The position numbers were made by a program, and so were the translations under genes. A stretch of 64,000 nt of DNA from Auanema rhodensis (taxonomy: Eukaryota > Nematoda > Chromadorea > Rhabditida > Rhabditidae). Below are positions 54,798-64,000 of this stretch, piece after piece. The stretch lies in assembly GCA_964057225.1 (NCBI GenBank), contig OZ059899.1, positions 19,042,501 through 19,106,500 of the forward strand, read 5' to 3'. The first letter of the stretch is position 1; every line of letters starts with the position of its first letter. A model generated the notes under the pieces. The model saw only the letters and a list, made by a program, of their open reading frames with translations, ran no database searches and was not told the DNA's origin.

Positions 54798-57254
54798 TTG
54801 AAAAATGATGCATTAGTGTATGTTGAGTTTCCATGTACACTCAACATTGCTTCCAAAAACATTTTGACAAAAATTTTTCCGAAAAATTTCAAACTAATTT
54901 CGCAAAAAGTAGATGTTTTTAGATTTCTTTTTTCAAGGCAAAGACGATGGACAATGTTATTCAACGAAAAAATTAATTCTCCAGGGTGAAAATCGAGGAT
55001 GTAAGTGTGAACTTATATCAGTTGATATCTCGGTGCATTTTTAAGCTAGCGCAAATCTGATAACACAGATCGACGCAGCTTAAAAATCCGCATCGAATGC
55101 ACTATACAACATTGAGAAACGCTTAATACAAAAATAAGTTATGATCGTTTGAAAAATGATGCATTAGTGTATGTTGAGTTTCCATGTACACTCAACATTG
55201 CTTCCAAAAACATTTTGACAAAAATTTTTCCGAAAAATTTCAAAATAATTTCGCAAAAAGTAGATGTTTTTAGATTCTTTTTTTCAAGGCAAAGACGATG
55301 GACAATGTTATTCAACGAAAAAATTAATTCTCCAGGGTGAAAATCGAGGATGTAAGTGTGAACTTATATCAGTTGATATCTCGGTGCATTTTTAAGCTAG
55401 CGCAAATCTGATAACACAGATCGACGCAGCTTAAAAATCCGCATCGAATGCACTATACAACATTGAGAAACGCTTAATACAAAAATTAGTTATGATCGTT
55501 TGAAAAATGATGCATTAGTGTATGTTGAGTTTCCATGTACACTCAACATTGCTTCCAAAAACATTTTGACAAAAATTTTTCCGAAAAATTTCAAAATAAT
55601 TTCGCAAAAAGTAGATGTTTTTAGATTCCTTTTTTCAAGGCAAAGACGATGGACAATGTTATTCAACGAAAAAATTAATTCTCCAGGGTGAAAATCGAGG
55701 ATGTAAGTGTGAACTTATATCAGTTGATATCTCGGTGCATTTTTAAGCTAGCGCAAATCTGATAACACAGATCGACGCAGCTTAAAAATCCGCATCGAAT
55801 GCACTATACAACATTGAGAAACGCTTAATACAAAAATAAGTTATGATCGTTTGAAAAATGATGCATTAGTGTATGTTGAGTTTCCATGTACACTCAACAT
55901 TGCTTCCAAAAACATTTTGACAAAAATTTTTCCGAAAAATTTCAAAATAATTTCGCAAAAAGTAGATGTTTTTAGATTCCTTTTTTCAAGGCAAAGACGA
56001 TGGACAATGTTATTCAACGAAAAAATTAATTCTCCAGGGTGAAAATCGAGGATGTAAGTGTGAACTTATATCAGTTGATATCTCGGTGCATTTTTAAGCT
56101 AGCGCAAATCTGATAACACAGATCGACGCAGCTTAAAAATCCGCATCGAATGCACTATACAACATTGAGAAACGCTTAATACAAAAATTAGTTATGATCG
56201 TTTGAAAAAAGATGCATTAGTGTAAGTTGAGTTTCCATGTACACTCAACATTGCTTCCAAAAACATTTTGACAAAAATTTTTCCGAAAAATTTCAAAATA
56301 ATTTCGCAAAAAGTAGATGTTTTCAGATTCCTTTTTTCAAGGCAAAGACGATGGACAAAGTTATTCAACGAAAAAATTAATTCTGCAGGGTGAAAATCGA
56401 GGATATAAGTGTGAACTTATATCAGTTGATATCTCGGTGCATTTTTAAGCTAGCGCAAATCTGATAACACAGATCGACGCAGCTTAAAAATCCGCATCGA
56501 ATGCACTATACAACATTGAGAAACGCTTAATACAAAAATTAGTTATGATCGTTTGAAAAATGATGCATTAGTGTATGTTGAGTTTCCATGTACACTCAAC
56601 ATTGCTTCCAAAAACATTTTGACAAAAATTTTTCCGAAAAATTTCAAAATAATTTCGCAAAAAGTAGATGTTTTTAGATTCCTTTTTTCAAGGCAAAGAC
56701 GATGGACAATGTTATTCAACGAAAAAATTAATTCTCCAGGGTGAAAATCGAGGATGTAAGTGTGAACTTATATCAGTTGATATCTCGGTGCATTTTTAAG
56801 CTAGCGCAAATCTGATAACACAGATCGACGCAGCTTAAAAATCCGCATCGAATGCACTATACAACATTGAGAAACGCTTAATACAAAAATAAGTTATGAT
56901 CGTTTGAAAAATGATGCATTAGTGTATGTTGAGTTTCCATGTACACTCAACATTGCTTCCAAAAACATTTTGACAAAAATTTTTCCGAAAAATTTCAAAA
57001 TAATTTCGCAAAAAGTAGATGTTTTTAGATTCCTTTTTTCAAGGCAAAGACGATGGACAATGTTATTCAACGAAAAAATTAATTCTCCAGGGTGAAAATC
57101 GAGGATGTAAGTGTGAACTTATATCAGTTGATATCTCGGTGCATTTTTAAGCTAGCGCAAATCTGATAACACAGATCGACGCAGCTTAAAAATCCGCATC
57201 GAATGCACTATACAACATTGAGAAACGCTTAATACAAAAATTAGTTATGATCGT
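54798..57254 (+). repeat. Right copy of the 14-unit displaced segment
   Basis: Units k=156-162 match 49884-52340 in subfamily order, CAAACTAATTT marker, Y position and leader spelling. Private changes, such as TTCTTTTTTTC in 55149, show that it is not a simple duplication of the same reads. Confidence 0.82.
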
Positions 57255-57605
57255 TTGAAAAAAGATGCATTAGTGTATGTTGAGTTTCCATGTACACTCA
57301 ACATTGCTTCCAAAAACATTTTGACAAAAATTTTTCCGAAAAATTTCAAAATAATTTCGCAAAAAGTAGATGTTTTTAGATTCCTTTTTTCAAGGCAAAG
57401 ACGATGGACAATGTTATTCAACGAAAAAATTAATTCTCCAGGGTGAAAATCGAGGATGTAAGTGTGAACTTATATCAGTTGATATCTCGGTGCATTTTTA
57501 AGCTAGCGCAAATCTGATAACACAGATCGACGCAGCTTAAAAATCCGCATTGAATGCACTATACAACATTGAGAAACGCTTAATACAAAAATAAGTTATG
57601 ATCGT

Positions 57606-57956
57606 TTGAAAAATGATGCATTAGTGTATGTTGAGTTTCCATGTACACTCAACATTGCTTCCAAAAACATTTTGACAAAAATTTTTCCGAAAAATTTCAA
57701 AATAATTTCGCAAAAAGTAGATGTTTTCAGATTCCTTTTTTCAAGGCAAAGACGATGGACAAAGTTATTCAACGAAAAAATTAATTCTGCAGGGTGAAAA
57801 TCGAGGATATAAGTGTGAACTTATATCAGTTGATATCTCGGTGCATTTTTAAGCTAGCGCAAATCTGATAACACAGATCGACGCAGCTTAAACATCCGCA
57901 TCGAATGCACTATACAACATTGAGAAACGCTTAATACAAAAATTAGTTATGATCGT
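57606..57956 (+). repeat. Hybrid unit: P at the 5' side, Y at the 3' side
   Basis: It is preceded by TAAGTT and has T9 and T24 as in P, then C123, A158, CTGCAG and GATATAAG as in ordinary Y units. A private AACATCCGC change follows. It differs from the 45321 hybrid in its 3' end, so it arose separately. Confidence 0.78.
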
Positions 57957-58658
57957 TTGAAAAATGATGCATTAGTGTATGTTGAGTTTCCATGTACACT
58001 CAACATTGCTTCCAAAAACATTTTGACAAAAATTTTTCCGAAAAATTTCAAAATAATTTCGCAAAAAGTAGATGTTTTTAGATTCCTTTTTTCAAGGCAA
58101 AGACGATGGACAATGTTATTCAACGAAAAAATTAATTCTCCAGGGTGAAAATCGAGGATGTAAGTGTGAACTTATATCAGTTGATATCTCGGTGCATTTT
58201 TAAGCTAGCGCAAATCTGATAACACAGATCGACGCAGCTTAAAAATCCGCATCGAATGCACTATACAACATTGAGAAACGCTTAATACAAAAATAAGTTA
58301 TGATCGTTTGAAAAATGATGCATTAGTGTATGTTGAGTTTCCATGTACACTCAACATTGCTTCAAAAAACATTTTGACAAAAATTTTTCCGAAAAATTTC
58401 AAAATAATTTCGCAAAAAGTAGATGTTTTTAGATTCCTTTTTTCAAGGCAAAGACGATGGACAATGTTATTCAACGAAAAAATTAATTCTCCAGGGTGAA
58501 AATCGAGGATGTAAATGTGAACTTATATCAGTTGATATCTCGGTGCATTTTTAAGCTAGCGCAAATCTGATAACACAGATCGACGCAGCTTAAAAATCCG
58601 CATCCAATGCACTATACAACATTGAGAAACGCTTGATACAAAAATTAGTTATGATCGT

Positions 58659-61600
58659 TTGAAAAAAGATGCATTAGTGTATGTTGAGTTTCCATGTACA
58701 CTCAACATTGCTTCCAAAAACATTTTGACAAAAATTTTTCCGAAAAATTTCAAAATAATTTCGCAAAAAGTAAATGTTTTTAGATTCCGTTTTTCAAGGC
58801 AAAGACGATGGACAATGTTATTCAACGAAAAAATTAATTCTGCAGAATGAAAATCGAGGATATAAGTGTGAACTTATATCAGTTGATATCTCGGTGCATT
58901 TTTAAGCTAGCGCAAATCTGATAACACAGATCGACGCAGCTTAAAAATCCGCATCGAATGCACTATACTACATTGAGAAACGCTTGATACAAAAATTAGT
59001 TATGATCGTTTGAAAAAAGATGCATTAGTGTATGTTGAGTTTCCATGTACACTCAACATTGCTTCCAAAAACATTTTGACAAAAATTTTTCCAAAAAATT
59101 TCAAAATAATTTCGCAAAAAGTAAATGTTTTTAGATTCCGTTTTTCAAGGCAAAGACGATGGACAATGTTATTCAACGAAAAAATTAATTCTGCAGAATG
59201 AAAATCGAGGATATAAGTGTGAACTTATATCAGTTGATATCTCGGTGCATTTTTAAGCTAGCGCAAATCTGATAACACAGATCGACGCAGCTTAAAAATC
59301 CGCATCGAATGCACTATACAACATTGAGAAACGCTTAATACAAAAATTAGTTATGATCGTTTGAAAAATGATGCATTAGTGTATGTTGAGTTTCCATGTA
59401 CACTCAACATTGCTTCCAAAAACATTTTGACAAAAATTTTTCCGAAAAATTTCAAAATAATTTCGCAAAAAGTAGATGTTTTTAGATTCCTTTTTTCAAG
59501 GCAAAGACGATGGACAATGTTATTCAATGAAAAAATTAATTCTCCAGGGTGAAAATCGAGGATGTAAGTGTGAACTTATATCAGTTGATATCTCGGTGCA
59601 TTTTTAAGCTAGCGCAAATCTGATAACACAGATCGACGCAGCTTAAAAAGCCGCATCGAAAGGACTATACAACATTGAGAAACGCATAATACAAAAATTA
59701 GTTATGATCGTTTGAAAAATGATGCATTAGTGTATGTTGAGTTTCCATGTACACTCAACATTGCTTCCAAAAACATTTTGACAAAACTTTTTCCGAAAAA
59801 TTTCAAAATAATTTCGCAAAAAGTAGATGTTTTTAGATTCCTTTTTTTAAGGCAAAGACGATGGACAAAGTTATTCAACGAAAAAATTAATTCTGCAGGG
59901 TGAAAATCGAGGATATAAGTGTGAACTTATATCAGTTGATATCTCGGTGCATTTTTAAGCTAGCGCAAATCTGATAACACAGATCGACGCAGCTTAAAAA
60001 TCAGCATCGAATGCACTATACAACATTGAGAAACGCTTAATACAAAAATTAGTTATGATCGTTTGAAAAATGATGCATTAGTGTATGTTGAGTTTCCATG
60101 TACACTCAACATTGCTTCCAAAAACATTTTGACAAAAATTTTTCCAAAAAATTTCAAAATAATTTCGCAAAAAGTAAATGTTTTTAGATTCCGTTTTTCA
60201 AGGCAAAGACGATGGACAATGTTATTCAACGAAAAAATTAATTCTGCAGAATGAAAATCGAGGATATAAGTGTGAACTTATATCAGTTGATATCTCGGTG
60301 CATTTTTAAGCTAGCGCAAATTTGATAACACAGATCGACGCAGCTTAAAAATCCGCATCGAATGCACTATACAACATTGAGAAACGCTTAATACAAAAAT
60401 TAGTTATGATCGTTTGAAAAAAGATGCATTAGTGTATGTTGAGTTTCCATGTACACTCAACATTGCTTCCAAAAACATTTTGACAAAACTTTTTCCGAAA
60501 AATTTCAGAATAATTTCGCAAAAAGTAGATGTTTTTAGATTCCTTTTTTCGAGGCAAAGACGATGGACAATGTTATTCAACGAAAAAATTAATTCTCCAG
60601 GGTGAAAATCGAGGATGTAAGTGTGAACTTATATCAGTTGATATCTCGGTGCATTTTTAAGCTAGCGCAAATCTGATAACACAGATCGACGCAGCTTAAA
60701 AATCCGCATCGAATGCACTATACAACATTGAGAAACGCTTAATACAAAAATTAGTTATGATCGTTTGAAAAAAGATGCATTAGTGTATGTTGAGTTTCCA
60801 TGTACACTCAACATTGCTTCCAAAAACATTTTGACAAAACTTTTTCCGAAAAATTTCAAAATAATTTCGCAAAAAGTAGATGTTTTTAGATTCCTTTTTT
60901 CAAGGCAAAGACGATGGACAATGTTATTCAACGAAAAAATTAATTCTCCAGGGTGAAAATCGAGGATGTAAGTGTGAACTTATATCAGTTGATATCTCGG
61001 TGCATTTTTAAGCTAGCGCAAATCTGATAACACAGATCGACGCAGCTTAAAAATCCGCATCCAATGCACTATACAACATTGAGAAACGCTTGATACAAAA
61101 ATTAGTTATGATCGTTTGAAAAAAGATGCATTAGTGTATGTTGAGTTTCCATGTACACTCAACATTGCTTCCAAAAACATTTTGACAAAAATTTTTCCGA
61201 AAAATTTCAAAATAATTTCGCAAAAAGTAAATGTTTTTAGATTCCGTTTTTCAAGGCAAAGACGATGGACAATGTTATTCAACGAAAAAATTAATTCTGC
61301 AGAATGAAAATCGAGGATATAAGTGTGAACTTATATCAGTTGATATCTCGGTGCATTTTTAAGCTAGCGCAAATCTGATAACACAGATCGACGCAGCTTA
61401 AAAATCCGCATCAAATGCACTATACTACATTGAGAAACGCTTGATACAAAAATTAGTTATGATCGTTTGAAAAAAGATGCATTAGTGTATGTTGAGTTTC
61501 CATGTACACTCAACATTGCTTCCAAAAACATTTTGACAAAAATTTTTCCAAAAAATTTCAAAATAATTTCGCAAAAAGTAAATGTTTTTAGATTCCGTTT

Positions 61601-63923
61601 TTCAAGGCAAAGACGATGGACAATGTTATTCAACGAAAAAATTAATTCTGCAGAATGAAAATCGAGGATATAAGTGTGAACTTATATCAGTTGATATCTC
61701 GGTGCATTTTTAAGCTAGCGCAAATCTGATAACACAGATCGACGCAGCTTAAAAATCCGCATCGAATGCACTATACAACATTGAGAAACGCTTAATACAA
61801 AAATTAGTTATGATCGTTTGAAAAATGATGCATTAGTGTATGTTGAGTTTCCATGTACACTCAACATTGCTTCCAAAAACATTTTGACAAAAATTTTTCC
61901 GAAAAATTTCAAAATAATTTCGCAAAAAGTAGATGTTTTTAGATTCCTTTTTTCAAGGCAAAGACGATGGACAATGTTATTCAATGAAAAAATTAATTCT
62001 CCAGGGTGAAAATCGAGGATGTAAGTGTGAACTTATATCAGTTGATATCTCGGTGCATTTTTAAGCTAGCGCAAATCTGATAACACAGATCGACGCAGCT
62101 TAAAAAGCCGCATCGAAAGGACTATACAACATTGAGAAACGCATAATACAAAAATTAGTTATGATCGTTTGAAAAATGATGCATTAGTGTATGTTGAGTT
62201 TCCATGTACACTCAACATTGCTTCCAAAAACATTTTGACAAAACTTTTTCCGAAAAATTTCAAAATAATTTCGCAAAAAGTAGATGTTTTTAGATTCCTT
62301 TTTTCAAGGCAAAGACGATGGACAAAGTTATTCAACGAAAAAATTAATTCTGCAGGGTGAAAATCGAGGATATAAGTGTGAACTTATATCAGTTGATATC
62401 TCGGTGCATTTTTAAGCTAGCGCAAATCTGATAACACAGATCGACGCAGCTTAAAAATCAGCATCGAATGCACTATACAACATTGAGAAACGCTTAATAC
62501 AAAAATTAGTTATGATCGTTTGAAAAATGATGCATTAGTGTATGTTGAGTTTCCATGTACACTCAACATTGCTTCCAAAAACATTTTGACAAAAATTTTT
62601 CCGAAAAATTTCAGAATAATTTCGCAAAAAGTAGATGTTTTTAGATTCCTTTTTTCGAGGCAAAGACGATGGACAATGTTATTCAACGAAAAAATTAATT
62701 CTCCAGGGTGAAAATCGAGGATGTAAGTGTGAACTTATATCAGTTGATATCTCGGTGCATTTTTAAGCTAGCGCAAATCTGATAACACAGATCGACGCAG
62801 CTTAAAAATCCGCATCGAATGCACTATACAACATTGAGAAACGCTTAATACAAAAATTAGTTATGATCGTTTGAAAAAAGATGCATTAGTGTATGTTGAG
62901 TTTCCATGTACACTCAACATTGCTTCCAAAAACATTTTGACAAAACTTTTTCCGAAAAATTTCAAAATAATTTCGCAAAAAGTAGATGTTTTTAGATTCC
63001 TTTTTTCAAGGCAAAGACGATGGACAATGTTATTCAACGAAAAAATTAATTCTGCAGGGTGAAAATCGAGGATATAAGTGTGAACTTATATCAGTTGATA
63101 TCTCGGTGCATTTTTAAGCTAGCGCAAATCTGATAACACAGATCGACGCAGCTTAAAAATCCGCATCGAATGCACTATACAACATTGAGAAACGCTTAAT
63201 ACAAAAATTAGTTATGATCGTTTGAAAAATGATGCATTAGTGTATGTTGAGTTTCCATGTACACTCAACATTGCTTCCAAAAACATTTTGACAAAAATTT
63301 TTCCAAAAAATTTCAAAATAATTTCGCAAAAAGTAGATGTTTTTAGATTTCTTTTTTCAAGGCAAAGACGATGGACAATGTTATTCAACGAAAAAATTAA
63401 TTCTCCAGGGTGAAAATCGAGGATGTAAGTGTGAACTTATATCAGTTGATATCTCGGTGCATTTTTAAGCTAGCGCAAATCTGATAACACAGATCGACGC
63501 AGCTTAAAAAGCCGCATCGAAAGGACTATACAACATTGAGAAACGCATAATACAAAAATTAGTTATGATCGTTTGAAAAATGATGCATTAGTGTATGTTG
63601 AGTTTCCATGTACACTCAACATTGCTTCCAAAAACATTTTGACAAAACTTTTTCCGAAAAATTTCAAAATAATTTCGCAAAAAGTAGATGTTTTTAGATT
63701 CCTTTTTTCAAGGCAAAGACGATGGACAAAGTTATTCAACGAAAAAATTAATTCTGCAGGGTGAAAATCGAGGATATAAGTGTGAACTTATATCAGTTGA
63801 TATCTCGGTGCATTTTTAAGCTAGCGCAAATCTGATAACACAGATCGACGCAGCTTAAAAATCAGCATCGAATGCACTATACAACATTGAGAAACGCTTA
63901 ATACAAAAATTAGTTATGATCGT
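58659..63923 (+). repeat. Satellite block 13: 7-unit HOR (2457 bp) with one unit lost
   Basis: Units k=167-173 (58659-61115) and k=174-179 (61116-63221) share order and markers: N with A9, N with CCAAAAAATTT, P with CAATGAAAAA, then a unit with ACTTTTTCCG and ACAAAGTT preceded by GCATCGAAAGGAC. Copy 1 next has an N unit at 60063 that copy 2 lacks. Copy 2 moves straight to the CAGAATAATTT unit with TTTCGAGG (60414 against 62520) and the ACTTTTTCCG unit (60765 against 62871). Units 63222 and 63573 begin a further partial copy. Confidence 0.83.
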
Positions 63924-64000
63924 TTGAAAAATGATGCATTAGTGTATGTTGAGTTTCCATGTACACTCAACATTGCTTCCAAAAACATTTTGACAAAAAT
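63924..64000 (+). repeat. Partial satellite unit at right edge (unit positions 1-77)
   Basis: The last 77 bases are the beginning of unit k=182, cut within the first A/T tract. T9 and T24 are present, so it is not a Y unit. The array continues rightwards beyond the window. Confidence 0.95.

Larger units (their letters stand above)
49884..58658 (+). repeat. Satellite block 12: homogeneous P-type core with a 14-unit displaced copy
   Basis: Twenty-five units (k=142-166), nearly all P, many preceded by AAAAATAAGTT (A at unit position 339). Only two Y units occur (51288 and 56202), exactly 14 units apart. Units with CAAACTAATTT lie at 49884, 53394 and 54798. This is the most uniform part of the window; many neighbours seem to differ by zero to two bases on reading. 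Near the right side, 57255 has A9 and 57606 is a hybrid. Confidence 0.87.
1..64000 (+). repeat. 351-bp satellite DNA array, about 182 tandem copies
   Basis: The same 351-bp unit recurs head to tail from the first base to the last with no spacer, inversion or inserted element. The phase is exact: units begin at 43, 394, 745 and so on to 26719, then at 27069 and every 351 bp to 63924. Copies differ mainly by substitutions, a few in closely related units and more between subfamilies. AT content is about 68%. Long AT-rich arrays with higher-order structure are typical of eukaryotic centromeric or pericentromeric heterochromatin; that location is inferred, since no flank is visible. 351 bp is close to twice 175 bp, which would suit two nucleosomes per unit (inference). 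I do not recognise the family. A search against Repbase, Dfam or a satellite database would settle identity. Confidence 0.98.

Noticed and set aside
1-64000. CRISPR array
   Set aside because: The period is regular but 351 bp, and the whole unit repeats. There are no short repeats separated by unique spacers and no cas genes.
1-64000. tRNA-derived SINE or other transposon origin of the unit
   Set aside because: I found no RNA polymerase III A and B boxes, no terminal repeats, no target-site duplications and no transposase remnant. The unit repeats without any border.
1-64000. Internal half-unit duplication (2 x 175 bp) within the 351-bp unit
   Set aside because: CAACATTG occurs twice per unit, and two 20-bp stretches match at about 13 positions, but the spacing is not half a unit and no longer similarity is visible by eye.
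1-64000. Known satellite families such as Drosophila 1.688 (about 359 bp) or Tribolium TCAST (about 360 bp)
   Set aside because: Unit length is similar, but I cannot match the sequence from memory. A database search is needed, so no family name is assigned.

Overview
The whole 64 kb is one uninterrupted tandem satellite array in a single head-to-tail orientation. The repeat unit is 351 bp and AT-rich (about 32% GC, counted by hand on one typical copy). About 182 copies are present, and neither edge of the array is in the window: it opens at unit position 310 and closes at unit position 77. I find no protein-coding gene, RNA gene, transposon, CRISPR array or unique sequence. Throughout, unit position 1 is the T at base 43. 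Units start at 43+351k for k=0 to 76, and at 42+351k for k=77 to 182. The one-base shift comes from a 1-bp deletion in unit k=76, the only net length change I can detect in 64 kb.

A eukaryote with megabase-type satellite blocks is the natural source, probably at a centromere, pericentromere or other heterochromatin. An insect or other invertebrate is plausible from base composition and unit length, but I do not recognise the family and cannot name the organism.

Units fall into subfamilies marked by linked substitutions. P has CTCCAG at 182-187 with GATGTAAG at 201-208. G has CTGCAG with GATATAAG, often with T at 165. E has CTGCAGA at 182-188; its N form also has A115 and G132. X has seven changes between 82 and 135. 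Y has A24, C123 and A158. The subfamilies are arranged in local higher-order repeats (HORs) whose period changes along the window: 4 units (0-4 kb), 6 units (5-9 kb), 7 units (9-14 kb), 3 units (15-20 kb), mixed (20-27 kb), 3 units (27-29 kb), 2 units (29-34 kb), mixed (34-37.6 kb), 3 then 2 units (37.6-42 kb), copied blocks displaced by 6, 11 or 12 units (40-50 kb), P-rich units with a 14-unit displaced copy (50-58 kb), and 7 units (58.7-63 kb). This is the pattern expected of repeated unequal exchange and conversion.

Each unit carries three inverted repeats: a 9-bp-arm dyad at 23-50, a hairpin with a four-base GTGA or GTAA loop at 201-222, and a 51-nt long-stem hairpin at 240-290. It also carries a run of spaced A/T tracts at 72-136. 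Positions 25-56 looked unchanged in every copy I read. The 63-codon open frame that recurs in about three quarters of units starts at TTG, has no upstream ATG, and is broken in about 46 units. I treat it as a by-product of repeat identity, not a gene.
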